From NCBI GenBank assembly GCA_019400425.1, contig JAFREE010000064.1, positions 62,001-126,000 on the forward strand: 64,000 nt of DNA. Reading direction: 5' to 3'. This DNA comes from Hymenochaete sp. R1. Lineage: Eukaryota > Basidiomycota > Agaricomycetes > Hymenochaetales > Hymenochaetaceae. Under the pieces are notes generated by a model. That model was not told the DNA's origin, searched no databases, and saw only the letters and a program-made list of their open reading frames with translations. Below are positions 24,167 to 36,536 of the stretch, piece by piece (the first letter of the stretch is position 1; each line of letters starts with the position of its first letter). A program made the position numbers and the translations under genes.

Positions 24167-26183
24167 TTACGAGAAAGCATCGGCGGCATAGGAAGATCTA
24201 AAATCCCCAATCAAATCCTCTACCTCCGCCTCCGATTTCATGCTTTGTTGCTGTCTTCTAGAAACGTTGCTGACTCGCCTCGACCCTCCTTCATCTCCAG
24301 ACTCCGCAGTTACAAACGTGCCATCGAAGGATAGATCATCCCTTGATTCAGGTCGCCCAATCGTGAGCGAAGCGTATCGCCATGTCCTGGCCTCCGATTC
24401 GTGCAGTACTTTCGCTCCTCCCTTGGTCGGACCAAAGTCTTCTACTTTCATCTCAAGAGCCTGTCGTCCCGTTTCTAGAAGGCCATCTATGATGAGGCGG
24501 ACTCGATTAAACGATTCGTCATTCTCGCCCATCTTGATCGCTTCGGCGGACTCGTCTTCCTCGCTCTTCTTGTCGTCTTTTCGCCCAGGCTCTTCTTCAT
24601 CCTCATCATCGTCGTCGTCATCGTTTCCCATTGTCTCTCTCACCTCTGCGTACTTGCGAGGCGGTAGAATGAGCCGAGCTTCCCGAAGTTTGCGTTTGAG
24701 CTCTGATATCTCCTTGGCTTGTTTGTGTTTGCCCGCTTCTAACTGACTGTTGATTACCAATAGTGACTTTGTGGTGATCTCGAGGTCCGCGATCTGGAGC
24801 TTCGTTGTTAGAGAGAGCTCATGTTCGGCGAGTCAGGAGCACACACATACACACCTTTCTATGAGACTTGGCCTCTAGTCTGACTGTATGCTCCTCTCCT
24901 AAATCAGTCGAGCCAAATTCTGGAGAGGAGTGTTGGTCGTCCAATAAACCATTCACGTCACGGACAACCAATGAGCTTTTCCTCGATCGCGAGACATCGT
25001 TTGCTTGAAAAAAAGCTCTTTCGTCACGATGGTCTTCGATCTTCCCATTGATCCCAATGTTGGGTACTTCGCATCTACTTGCGGACGATAACGAGGATCG
25101 GGAAAGAGAAGAGCGAGATGAGAAAGAGATATTGGAGCTTGGTGGTGACAAAGGGGGAAGAGGAACAAGGCTTGGGTCCACATGAGCAGCCTTCTGCTCA
25201 ACTTGCAGGGGAGACGAGAAGGAAGGAACGGGTCGATGGGTCGACGAAGGCGATCTGACTGTCGAATATCTACGCATGCTTACTGAGGGAGTCTCCGTAG
25301 AATTAGAATCAGAAGTTTCGACGGCAGACATGGATCCTATGGAAGCTGTTCGTCCGAGTCTACTCCGTGGATGTGCACTGGAGGGTGTAGAGGTGTTGGG
25401 TCGCTTTGAGATAGATTCCGAGCTTGAAGGTATTAAGAGAGGTGAGGGATTGAGCGCATTCTGAGGTTTCGCTTTTGCCATTCCAGTAATCTTTGCCTTG
25501 ATTTTCTGAACAGCCTGTCCCTGTTCCCCTGGGCAGGACAGTGTCGAAGATGTTGACGACAAAACACCGTTCGGCCTCAGAGAAGAGACGGACGATAACT
25601 GCGAAGTCGATGATATACTAACGTGCCGTACTCTTGGTGTCATAGGCTTTGCAAGGGCGCTGTCTGAAGTAGCCGGGGGGATAGAGGGTGAGGCGGACTT
25701 TGCGGTCTCCAACCGCGGAGAATTGGGGAGCGAGGCGGCCGTCAATGAGGACTTGGATCGCATGCGTGATAGTGCATGAGAATTGGGCTTAGGAGAGAGC
25801 CTGTCTTGATGACGTTCGATGTGTTTCACGGGTGACTGGGCACGAGGGGTGGCGGATCCGCTTCCGGTGGGATGTTTCGCATTCAAAGTTCCATACGGCT
25901 TTTTGTTCGCGGCCGTATTCGCGCTGCTACTGACCTTGGCCCTGGGCTTGAATGGCTCTAATTGAGACGAGGGGGACGAAGGTTTATTCGGAACGTTGAC
26001 ACGCTTCAAGGGCGACGTGGGACGTGTTGACTTGGTTGGAGATGAAGCACGAGAGGGCGGCCCGAAATTGACTCTCGCTTGCGGAGAAACGCCAATCTGA
26101 GCTCACATTAGAATGAATGAGGATCTGACAAGGTAACTCAATAGTAGTCGGCATACCTTGCGTTGAACTCTTGCGTCCATCAT
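24167..26183 (-). CDS. Ser/Pro-rich protein with C-terminal coiled coil, unknown function
   Basis: The ATG pair at 26183/26180 opens a short exon (MMDARVQRK) and a 60-nt intron, followed by GVSPQARVNFGPPSRASSP. The first about 350 residues are a basic, disordered Ser/Pro/Thr-rich region with many SP/TP sites (for example TPRAQSPVKHIERHQDRLSP), typical of proline-directed kinase targets. A second intron (about 24850-24800) leads to a coiled coil with heptads, NSQLEAGKHKQAKEISELKR, then KLREARLILPPRKYAEVRET. After an acidic run (NDDDDDDEDEEEPG) the tail has a helical segment (FNRVRLIIDGLLETGRQALE) and ends SSYAADAFS. Layout resembles microtubule- or cortex-associated adaptor proteins, but no family was recognised. 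Coding potential is good on both sides of the introns. Confidence 0.75.
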
Positions 26184-26799
26184 CGGCGGGGACGTGGACG
26201 TCAAGGGGAGAAGTGTTGAGCTAGCGGATGGCACAAGTTAGAGAGTTAGGAAACGGAAAGGAAAGAAAGCCAAGCGCACGAAACTCTGCGTGACTTTAAT
26301 CACGTGTCAGACTACCTAATCGGGCTATGTCAGGAAATACCCGACAGATGCGGAATCAAAAGAGTCGATTTAGGCGCCCATCTCGAATCTCGACTCGACT
26401 CCGCTGATTTGATCCAGTCCCTCATTATGCTGCCGCAAATTTGAGCTCTAGGCATAGCTATGCTCAGTAGTAGTTCTCTGAGACAAATGTGCTAAGACAT
26501 ACGCGGTGTTTGGCATTCGTATTGCTCCAAGGTTGCAACGATTCTCTTTTCAACCGAGCTTTAGCTTTATCGGTAAACCTCTGGCACCCCGGTAGTCGAC
26601 TTCTTCCAATGCCAGTGCAAGTCGTAACCGAGCTCATTCTTATTCTACAATCACTATTGATCACCCTCTCGCACCATCCTTCGGCGACGGCAAGTTCATC
26701 TCACTACTCTGCGAAGCCTAGCTCCCCTTCGAAGGCCGTTTTTTGCCTCTCAACCTTAACACGCTCGTTCAACATCTTGTCATTGTGCCACCCACAGCT
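26184..26799. promoter_or_regulatory. Divergent intergenic region, coiled-coil gene / deacetylase
   Basis: This 616-base stretch separates two outward-reading genes. A CACGTG E-box lies at about 26300-26305, a core known for bHLH factors in fungi. The 120 bases before the deacetylase ATG are pyrimidine-rich, as is common for basidiomycete leaders. No extra gene is supported. Confidence 0.45.
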
Positions 26800-28845
26800 A
26801 TGAATATACTACTACTTGCTCTTGCCTCTTTTATATCTCTCGTTCTTGGGCAAGACGGTGCCATTTCCGGACCTACGACAAGCCAGGATGCAGCTGGCTA
26901 TTCTTGTGATCCGAGCCAGTGTAAGCTTCCCGATTGTGCTTGCGCTTCAGCCAGTCCGCCTGGTGGACTGGATCCAGTGAGTGTCAACCACTTCTCGAAG
27001 CATATGCAGTTGCACAATTTTAACCACTCTTCCCAGTCTGAGGTACCTATGTTCATTGTTTTTACTGCCGACGATGCCGTTCAGAGCTATACTCTTGATT
27101 CGGTCAATCAGTTCCTTGCACAGCGCAAGAATCCTAAGTGAGTAAAGCCCGTATTCGTTGAGACTAGATGTGAAACTTACGCTTAACATAGCGGATGTCA
27201 ACCAAAAATGACTTACTTCACATCCCTAAATTATACCAACTACACGCTTGTGACGGATTGGTTTGTTGCTGGGAATGAAATCGCCGACCATACGATGACA
27301 CATGTCGGATCGCCATCTCAGGAAGAAATCAATGGAAACCTCGTCGCGTTGAACGCCCTTGCTGGTATACCTATGAGCAGCATCACTGGTTTCCGAGCCC
27401 CTTTCCTAGAGTTCACCGGCGATACTCTGAAGCACCTAGCGTCCGTTGGATTCACGTACGATTCCTCTGCGGCGGCCGCAATACCCGTGAATGAGTCTGG
27501 CACAGACGCGTATTGGCCATATACTCTGGATAATGGACTAGCAAATAACTGTTTGGAAAGCAAAGGTGTCTGTAAAGGCGAGCCAAAGCTTCCGGGATTT
27601 TGGGAAATACCGATGTATGCGTTCTTCGACGATTTAGGAGCGGCTGGCCCTCATTTGATGGATCCATGGCTGTGAGTGCCTTTTCACTATTTACAGGAAA
27701 AGTACTAAGTCGTCTACTTGCAGAGATAACGCTAATGGTGCTTCGAAACCGGATGATAGCAAGTTATATTGATATTGCACATCATGTCGTTTGTTCACAT
27801 TTTGCCAGATGCAACGCTCACTTACATGAAGAACACATTCACGGCACATTGTAAGCAATTATTTTTCAAGTCCGTAACAGTTTTCGTTTACCTTTCCCTT
27901 CTAGACAATGGGAACCGCCAGCCGATAGGCTTATACACTCACCCCATCCATCTTGCGGTATGTTAAGGTATTTTAGTTGAAGCGTAGGTTTAGTAACTGT
28001 TGCGTTCGTAGAAATCTTATCCGGGCACACATGCCCCTCAGTCAACAATTGACATGGTGAATGCTTTCCTTGACTGGGCTCAGGAGCAGCAGAATGGTGA
28101 GAGATGTCTTCTAAACTTTTATCAAACTTCATAATGTATCGCTCATTTTTTATTAGTTTGGATAGTTTCGAACGAGCAATTGCTTGCATGGGTCAGGAAT
28201 CCAGTTCCGGTTTCGGAGCTAGACTCTTTTGACTCTCTAAGATGTATTGCGCCGGACGTAGACTCGTCCCTTAAGATATGCAACGGCATGCCCCAAAACG
28301 AAGATGGCTTGTTGGACCATTGCGCTTTCCCCGACTTTCCCTTTTACACGTGCTATGGCTGCCCTGCCTCGCCGCCAACCGTTGACAATCCGAACCCGCC
28401 TCAAGCATCTTCGAACAACCCTCGTTATAGATGTATGATATGAGATCGTTAACTTCCATAAACCTCCGTCTTGACTCGTTGCATATAGTGCCTGCGAACT
28501 GTTCGACGCCGTTCTGGGATCCGATAGGTAATAAATGCTTGTGTAGCACAGCCGATTGCGGTTTCGTGGATAATTCACGTCCCGTTGGTGTGAGTAAATT
28601 CGATTTTCTTTTCAGTTTCGAGGCTCATGTATCCTTACCGCATGCAGCCCAATGGAGTGAACCTGACGGGAGGAGGTACAGGAGGTTCTTTTCTTGATGG
28701 ATCAGATCAATCGAAAGTGTCTTTTGTATCGTTCAGTGGCGCCGTACTTCCCTCTCTACCGGTCGGCCTTGCGTCAGCTATTGTCGTCGGATTTGTTGGC
28801 GCTGTTGTTGGGACTATCGGCGTGTTTGGATTTGTCAACCTGTAG
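26800..28845 (+). CDS. CE4 polysaccharide (chitin-type) deacetylase, secreted and membrane-anchored
   Basis: It removes N-acetyl groups from chitin or a related polymer at the wall. The ATG at 26800 gives a signal peptide (NILLLALASFISLVLG). A Cys-rich segment (CDPSQCKLPDCACA) precedes the NodB-like core: metal Asp in FTADDAVQS, zinc His pair in DHTMTHVGSP, and FRAPFLEFTGDTLKHL. The first motif reads TADDA, not TFDDG; the A-ending form recalls the arthropod-type deacetylase branch. Downstream exons give PIGLYTHPIHLA, TIDMVNAFLDWAQEQQNVWI and a Cys-rich end (CSTPFWDPIGNKCLCSTADC). The C-terminus is a Gly/Ser linker and hydrophobic helix (PVGLASAIVVGFVGAVVGTI), either a membrane span or a GPI signal. 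At least six small introns occur. Confidence 0.85.
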
Positions 28846-30759
28846 TATCCTCAAACTAGCGACGCCTTTGATACACACGATACTTTATAAGTACTTGAAC
28901 ACTTACTTTACACTACATTCGCATTACACATACTAAACGGACCAGCCTTCAGCGGCTATTCTCTATGATATACCAATCTAACGATTCTGTGCCTAAAATC
29001 AACTTTTTCGCGCTCGCGTTGTAGAGACCTGAGCGACGAGCGGACAGCATTAACAGTGTAAGTATATTAACACCCCCCACCCCCCTTCTCTTTTTTTCAT
29101 CAAAATCGAATATAGATATTGGCACTTTGTCCGAGATTCGAGGTCCGTGTCTCAATGTCTGCGGCGAATCTACAACATCCAAGAGTCGCAAATTAGCAGA
29201 CAACACCATCACGATGAAGTTGAACAGTATACCTGCGCTATTCAAGTTCGTGAGGACTCGGGACAAGCATCGAACACGTTCTGTCGAATCGGGTCACAAA
29301 GAATCTACGCTCATGCTAAACAAGGTGTTTTGACCTCACTCGATAATTGTATCGTCTTAGGGTGCGGACTTTTCCTGAATGTACGGCTGAGAATGAGTGG
29401 ATTTCGGGAGGACGTGTAATGGTAAAACTGTAAGCCACATCGCCGCCTCCGTTGTTCCGATCCCTGCCGTTTCACGGCACCAGCCAGCCGAGTACTCCGC
29501 GAAGAAGCCCAGTCGTCGGACTTGCCTTTTTTATCAACTCCGTTTCCTTTCCCGTTGCTTCCGCTGAGGTGAGCAGTCCCTTACTTCCGCATCCCTTTTT
29601 GTGCGGCTCCTTTGTTCCCTCGTGTCCTTTCCCTTCCTCCGGCTGTTTGAGGGGATCACTTGGGCTGCATGGAAAGTTTCTCAGGAACACTTCTTCCAGC
29701 GAAACTTCACCCCTAGATTGTCTTACCTGGGATATCATTGATATTGTTCGGAGTCATCTCGTCTGCTGTCCGAGCGGGTGTATGGTCTCTTGGACGCCAG
29801 TTTGTCCGAGAGTTCCGATATGCTGGCTTTTTGATTCCCGACTTCCGAACGTTTGAAGTTCGAAGGTGTGCGGAGCGTGGACCCTGAAGCTGAGTCGGGG
29901 TATTAGTGCCTAGGCCTGATACCGCTGCAGATTTCAAGCTCTTCTCGGTGATTGATCGTTCATCGTCTCGTGGTCCTTTGCTCGGTTTATGTTTATCTCA
30001 TCGAGAACGAGGATGTAGACATCATATGTGCCCCAGAGAGTCATTTCTCAGCAGTTTGATATGAAGCGTCCAAGTCTACGTTCACACACAAGCCAGTCTT
30101 GCCCTGCGCTAGGATGTGCCACGGCCCAAATACTTGTTCGCGCTTCCCTTCTGCTCTGGATGGGCCTTTATGTTCTCCGAGTTTGTACCCATTCGGGGAA
30201 ACCGCTAAGCTTGCTAAGTAGGTTCAAACTTGTTAAAGGCGACCGATCACCGTTCCCGTTAGGTAAAAACTCATTCATCCATTCAACCGGCACGAAGGTT
30301 GCTTAAGTTGTAAATAGTCGCGGACGAAAAGGACAAGGAGGCACCGGTGGCATTCTTTATCTCAGTGATAAGCGGGCTCTCAGAATAGGATCCAAATATT
30401 GCTGTGAACCTGAGTGCGGGATCTCACCGAGTGGATCCCGAAGCCTACGGTAAGACTGAAAGGCGGAGGCGGGTATCTTCATTCTTAGTAACAGCGAGGT
30501 TACTTGAATTGTAGTCTGTACAACGACAAGAATGTCGACACTGCACATTGGCATGGCAGTCGAAGCTTGTATATTAGTGGCGCATCAATGCAGCGGCGGA
30601 GATTATCAGATCTTCTGCACTGTGTAGTGCTGTCATCGCAATTCGCGGGGGATCAGGAGCTGGGGAAGCTCTTGTCAATATAGCAAGTGGAAGAAGAAGC
30701 ACGAGAACGACGACCATGGGATCACGACTATTCTACTCAGATCGACTTCGCACAATGGG

Positions 30760-30805
30760 ACCGAGCCCGAACGGGTTTTCGCCCCTAGAGGCGCGAAAGC
30801 TCGGT
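30760..30805 (+). other. Compact three-way-junction inverted repeat, possible structured RNA
   Basis: Three helices fit together with no unpaired base at the junction. Helix 1 pairs 30760-30765 with 30800-30805 (ACCGAG with CTCGGT). Helix 2 is the small hairpin CCCGAACGGG at 30766-30775. Helix 3 pairs TTTTCGC (30776-30782) with GCGAAAG (30793-30799), counting one T-G wobble, and closes a 10-base loop. The fold can be drawn on either strand. No known RNA family is recognised, and there is no hammerhead core. It may be chance, but it lies in the desert where no gene explains it. Confidence 0.3.
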
Positions 30806-33800
30806 ATTCCTAATACATTACCGGGTCGTACAATCCGAGGGTACTGATGCTTAGTGCTACTTTAGTGCTGTACTGCGGAATCGGAACGGACGTGGACCCT
30901 GCTCTACTTACATGGTTCAGTTTGGACAGGGAGGGGAGAGGGCTATCGAACCCAGTTCCGCTGAGAAATTGAAGTGGTCAACAATTAAGATACACCTGGT
31001 AAACTCCAAAAGGACTTATTATCACTGATAGACACGTTGAAAAGTTTCGTTTGGTTCGTTGCAAGACGACAACACCTTCGACTTTGATTAAGATTTCGCG
31101 GCTGCTGCCCGCGGCAACGCACAGATGGAAGGCCGCCGTCAACTACTTGGGTCAAGTGGACACGAGATTATCAAAACCTACTCCCGGTCAGTGCCTCAGT
31201 ATTGATTCGACAAAGACTGGAAGGCTGGGGAAGCTGTGGAGTGGAGAGGGAGAACAGACTCGAAGACGAGAGAAAGCGATAAGAAAGTTAATTCTTCCGG
31301 TGCGGCAGTATGCGGTATGTGGCCTTGTAATTGAGTTCCCGTGTGATGGGAATGAATGCGGGGACGAGGCCAGTCGAGCACACATTTTAAGCTCAAGCTC
31401 TAGATTTCTCTCGTGCAGACCCCGCAAACGGCTCTCCAGCTTCCACCTCAGTCCAGTTATAGGACTGCATGATTCTGTAGATAGGAAAACGTGTTCGAGA
31501 TTTCATCGTGGCGTGGTGGGGAGTGGAAGAAAGCACCGAAGGAAGTTGAATCTTTACCGATTCTGGCGGGTAGAGAAAGAGAAAACGTATCCCGTGGGCG
31601 ATCTTGACTGAACTTTGACCGACCTTGAGAGGTCGTGCACGGGCGTGCTGGGAGCCCAATATGTCGTGGCTGGAGAAGATTCGCGGGCGCCAATTCGAAA
31701 TGAAATGAGATTACCGAATGAACATGTCAATAGCAACGTTTCAGATCCTAACCGTCCAAAATAATACCCGCATTATCCATGCAATGCGCCAGGGACTCGT
31801 CGTCGACACCATCGGCCGAACGAAAGTCGAAAGTGGAGCATCAAGTCTAAGAAGATCATCCACAAGCTATCCAATTTGATCACTCCCAGCCTTCGAGATA
31901 ACGCGACGGCCGTGGTCAAGGCTTGTTTGGTTAGTGCCTCTTCCGTCTTGATATGCCCGCAGCGTCAGTCCAAGTGGCGTGCCCGACGTTTGAAAACCTG
32001 TGGAGACAAGATACAGATACGGTCGGTTGGAGATCATCCTCGAGCTTCCCGCCGCGTAATATCACTTATCTTCGTCCACCGTCGTCAGAGCTTTCTCTCT
32101 TTGAAAGCGGGTGAGACTGATCCTTTCAAACCGGGATTTCGAGGACGACGACTGTGAACCCGTTTCCAGTACAGGTTGGAAATGCGCGAGTGGGAGCTTC
32201 TTCCACTCATTCATATCCTACGGAGTCGAGCCGGAGACCGATGTGTGTGCATTCTAACGCCGCCATCTTGCCTGCCACCGCACTCACATCATAACACATA
32301 GAACAAGGTTATAACCTGATAGAGTCGACCCTCCTTGCTGGTAGAGGACCTGACACGGCAAACCGATGGTCTGCAATACCTTTTCAATTGCGATTCATTC
32401 GTAGCATTTGACAGAAGTCGATGGAATAGCGAGTAGCCTGTGAGAGATGAAAGCACCTGCATCAAGATTTCCCTGCGTCAAAGATAACGTTTCCGGAGGT
32501 TGCCTGGGTTCGGTGTTTTTGTGTTTACGACCTGGAGTGGGGAAACGACGAAAGCACTGCTGGATTCGAGAATGCACGTACACGATTTGGTACACACGAA
32601 AAGGGTCGCCTTGTAGGAAGGAAAGTACATTGGTTACCTGCACCGCGGTCGACCGGAAAGAAGCGTAGAACCTAGTTTGAAAGTTCCCGTGTCCGCCGAC
32701 AACGAAATAGAGAAGACACAGTTTCGTGAGCTTCTGACGCCGCAATTCCCCGGCGCTCACCGAGAGTCTCGAAGCTCAGAGTTTAAAGAGTTACCCAAGC
32801 ATCTTTGGTAATTTTGACGTCGCTATTGACCAAAAGTGCATAACAATGTAGCACTCCTCTAGAATACAAAAAAACGAAGAGGCTGTTACTGGACATGGTA
32901 ACGAGAAAGTCTTCGACATCAACCTGCAATCTAGGTTGATGAGCTTTGTTCGATAATCAATACAAAATATCTCACCGTCGTGGGCGGTATGGTATGGCCT
33001 GGTCTGTCCTTCTCGTCCCGAGTCTCCGCAATCCCAGCCACTTCGTGAGGACGTGCCTAGAAATCGCGAGGGAGTGCCAAGCCAGCAGCCCACCTCCGAC
33101 ATCCTGGCGTGATATCGCAGGTTTGGTCCAGCTGTAAGCACCTGCTTACAACTTTTTTCTCCTACAAAGAAGACGATCGAGCTGCCAGTCCCAACGCCAT
33201 CTGCGAGTGAGTCCGTAACATGGCAGGCAGAAGAAGATGAACGTGGGAAAAAGAGAAGTGAATGATGGTCGATCAGTCAAATAATCCGCTTCTTTCCGTG
33301 GTCCCTTTGATCGCCGAATTAGGAAATAGTTGCTCTCGCTTTGGCCGACGACCCGAGAGTCCTGATCGACTGATACCCGCCTGTTTACGCGCCTTCGGAG
33401 ACACCGTTTGATTCATGCAATCAATCAAAGTCGGTGTTTCGAATGTCTTACTGGGTCACAAGCAAGAGAAAGTAAAGTAAAGCAAGCATGAAGAAAAGGA
33501 CAAGGAATGGAAAAGAAAAGAGGGGTCGTTGGGCCTGTCGGCTTTCTGCCACCGAACCCTGGCGTCGAAACTCGAAAAGGGCGGACTTTTCTTTCGGAGA
33601 GGTCGAAGTCGAAGGTATCAGGCCACCGGGATGTCTACGGTACTAGTGATCAAATAACCATATTCTTTACGTCTGCAGATTCATTGCTAGCCCAAGTCAG
33701 TATAGTGTACAACAGCCATGTTCGTCTTTCTATTGAAGCTTCGAACCCGGACCAGCCGGTATTGGATCGCAATGGTTTCTTGACGGGTTTCATTCTGACG

Positions 33801-36029
33801 TCGATTGTTTACGTGACTGACGGCATTCGCAGAGAATCTTGGGGGCCTGACCTTTGTCTTGATTCACAGGAGAGTCTCGAACGACTCGGAGGCGCAAAAG
33901 TAAACCAACGACCTGAAAGGAGTCACACACACGGCGACGAGCGCTGTTATGCCTAAACGTAGAGCGCACGAACAGGAAATTATGCCCTCTTTTGAACGAC
34001 CTCGTCATTGGTCGTCATCGCTCGGAACCTGCCTTTGGAAGCGGTGTAACGCGTCATGGGTTATAAGCTTTTTGAATGAGTGTATGCGCTGTAAAGTGAT
34101 CATATGATTATGTCTGGTAAGTAATTTCGTATTCAACGTCATTCATCACTTTTACAGAGATTATGTGCGCCGTTAACAAAGGTCAATCAGCACAAGACAT
34201 CCTGTCGAATGGGAATACAAGTTCTGAATGGCGCGTGGTACCTAAAGAAGCTGAGACACTGGATTCGTGTAGGTCTTGGTCAGTCAGAGATGAATCAAGA
34301 CATGTCTGCGGACAGGATCAACGTACATACGGAACAAAAGACAAGCAGAGCCCACTGATATAGTTTTCTCAAGGCTCTCATCGGATCTTTCGTTCCCTCC
34401 TGCGCGAGCGGAGAATTGAAGATTGCGGTCTCATTGACGCGGACACGGACACACAAACATTCTGATATCTTCAGCCGTGGATGTCATCATACGCGAGAAA
34501 AGCCTGTCGGGCTCTCGCCGTACGCGTATATTGTCATCTCGAGTTGGCCGCAGAGTTCCGAATGAGTATAGGTACGCGTTGAAAAGTGAAGCAAGCGCAG
34601 GGTCTGCGAAGAAAGGGACACTCTCGGGACACGTAAATTCTTCCTTTTTGACGCGTCAAAGACTCCTGCACGCGAAGCTGAACGAGCTTCGAGCCCCTGA
34701 GGACATGTTCGCTTTGATATGTTTGATCGCAGCGTGCGGTATCGGAGATTAGAGAGAAGTCTCAAAGGGGCGAAGACAGTAACAATGCGGTACTCATCGA
34801 TAGGCGGTGCGTGCGGCAGGGGACATGAACTCGAAGCAGAGATGTATGATTCCGCTGTCTTCTGTCTGAGCAAAAACCCATCGGAAGGTAGAGACACGAG
34901 TGCGAGAACTCTTGCACTTGGGTGTTCATGTGATCGTTAGGTTCTCCCATCAGGGAGAGGCTGAAGACACGCTGCGAGGGACGCGAAAAGTTGACCATAA
35001 GACTGTGTGAGGAAGGTATGGAGGAAGTGAACATGTTTGCAACTGCGCACGGCGCCAGTAAGAATCATGATGGACACATCTGTGTGGAAGTAAGAAGCCA
35101 ACGTATGTATCTGTGAGCTAAGACAACGATCAGGCGAGCGCGCAGCAGCAAGAATGTACCAGAGACTGAGGGGGAACGATGTCTCGTTTCGTTTGCGGGG
35201 AACGTGTGGTTAGGTGGCCGCGGGGGAATGGCTTGTCTGGGGCATGTCTTGGATGATCTAAAATCTAATGCGTACCGTGGGGGGAGAGGAGTGAACGACT
35301 TCTGATCGTAACATTAATGTCTGAGAAATGTAGGGATGCAAGATTTGTGGGTGAGTAAAGTGTATCACTGTGATTGTATGCATATCTTGTCGCGCATAGT
35401 CAAAGTGCTAGTGGAAGATGATGCCAGAAATAGGACAAAGGCGAGAGCAGCAAAGGGACTGGTAATTTGATAAAAGAAGTCGGCAAACGGGACGAGCTGC
35501 CGGTGTGTGTGAACTACGTCATAGATGAGATGGCGCAAAAGAACCAAAAGGCAGCCACAACAAGCTTATGTAATGGTACAGTGGCCTCAGACCGAGACCG
35601 AGACCTGGCCTTGGGCCGTGCTCTTGGAATGCGATAGACCGGACACAGTGGTCGCCAAACAAGCGTGGCTGGCCTGGCTTATCTCCCCCAAGTCAAAGAG
35701 GATGTTGGAGAGGCTCAAGGTCCAAGGGATATGGATATTAGAAGTGGTGCTACGTTTCCGACTGCATTGCACAGGTGGGGGAGCTAGCAATAGAGTACAT
35801 GCTACATGCATTGATGCTAGTGTAAGAAAAGCAAGAAGAGCAAAGTTGGAGACAAATCTGTTTGGGTTCTGGCCTTCCCATTTTCTACTCTATTTTTCCT
35901 TCTCCTTCTCCACGCGCCAAAAGTACGGGAGGAGGAAGGTTGAGCTCGCGCGCGTGAGGCAGGAAACGGCCGAGAGATGGGAGGAGTACGGTACGGTATG
36001 TACGGGGGATGGCCGTCGAGGGAGTGTAT

Positions 36030-36036
36030 TATAAAA
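36030..36036 (+). promoter_or_regulatory. TATA box of the CBM21 gene
   Basis: TATAAAA sits in an AT-rich block (36028-36062) about 500 bases upstream of the ATG at 36537. It is followed by a strongly pyrimidine-rich leader, the usual fungal arrangement for a highly controlled gene. Confidence 0.5.
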
Positions 36037-36064
36037 TGTATTTAATAATAATATAATAGATTTT

Positions 36065-36370
36065 ATGAAATCAGACGAGACTAATCGACTGAATTCGCAG
36101 AGAGGAAGGTGTTTGAATCTCAGGGTCTCCGCATCCTTAAGTACCCACCCCTTCCCTTGTCCGCCTTCTTTTTCCTCATTCCTCCCTCCCCCCTCCATCT
36201 CCCTCTCTCCTCTCGTCGTCGTCGTCGTCGTCGTAGCCTTTGCTCTCGTTCTCGTCGGCTTCGTTTACAAGGGTGCTTCGAGACATTTATTCCGGGCGTT
36301 TCGCTTATCCGTACGTTTCATCCATCTCCGTTCTCCTACCAAAATCAGTCTCACCCGATACCCATCTTAG
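36065..36370 (+). other. Upstream ORF in the leader of the CBM21 gene
   Basis: An ATG at 36065, just downstream of the TATA box, opens a 101-codon frame ending 166 bases before the main ATG. The product would be low-complexity (Ser/Pro then eight Val from the microsatellite) and shows no conserved domain. If the transcript starts upstream of 36065 this uORF would reduce translation of the main frame; if it starts within the CT tract the uORF is irrelevant. Confidence 0.25.
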
Positions 36371-36510
36371 ACACCCCTGCAGCGCCCCCCTCATTCCTCC
36401 TATCCCCATCTTAAACCTCCTTCTCCGTTCTCCCCTCCTCTTTCTTTCTCTTTCTCATCCATCTTCTCTTCACTCTGTCGGACTCTCTCATCTCTGCTCA
36501 CTCTCGCAGC
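36110..36510 (+). promoter_or_regulatory. Pyrimidine-rich 5' leader / start-site region
   Basis: Over about 400 bases the plus strand is dominated by C and T, with long runs such as CTTTTTCCTCATTCCTCC. CT-rich tracts just upstream of the ATG mark transcription start regions in many filamentous fungi. Confidence 0.45.
36213..36233. repeat. (TCG)7 microsatellite
   Basis: Seven perfect TCG units lie within the CT-rich leader of the CBM21 gene. Length is likely to vary between strains. Confidence 0.85.
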
Positions 36511-36536
36511 AATCTTTCTAGGCCTCTCGTCGTTCA

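Larger units (their letters stand above)
28846..36536. other. 7.7-kb gene desert upstream of the CBM21 gene
   Basis: No frame in this stretch shows conserved domains, believable splice chains or biased codon use. The largest ATG-started frame is 149 codons (33507-33956, on +) and resembles nothing I know. I saw no reverse transcriptase, transposase or long terminal repeat motifs. Base composition resembles the flanks, so it does not look like AT-rich decayed DNA. It may be long regulatory DNA, a non-coding transcript or a very old, unrecognisable insertion. A compact hairpin element (30760-30805), a TATA box (36030) and a pyrimidine-rich leader (36110-36510) are listed separately. Confidence 0.6.

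Noticed and set aside
29214..29330. Possible small exon MKLNSIPALFKFVRTRDKH
   Set aside because: Sits just behind the deacetylase gene without believable partner exons; no homology recognised.
31051..31611. 186-codon open frame in the desert
   Set aside because: It opens with TTG, not ATG, and the translation is basic and featureless, with open frames on the opposite strand as well.
33507..33956. 149-codon ATG frame in the desert
   Set aside because: No domain, no low-entropy coding signal and no supporting splice sites; open frames of this length occur by chance in DNA of this composition.
28846..36536. Decayed transposon in the desert
   Set aside because: No reverse transcriptase, integrase or transposase motifs, terminal repeats or AT-rich mutation bias were visible; a genome-wide repeat search would still be needed to exclude it.
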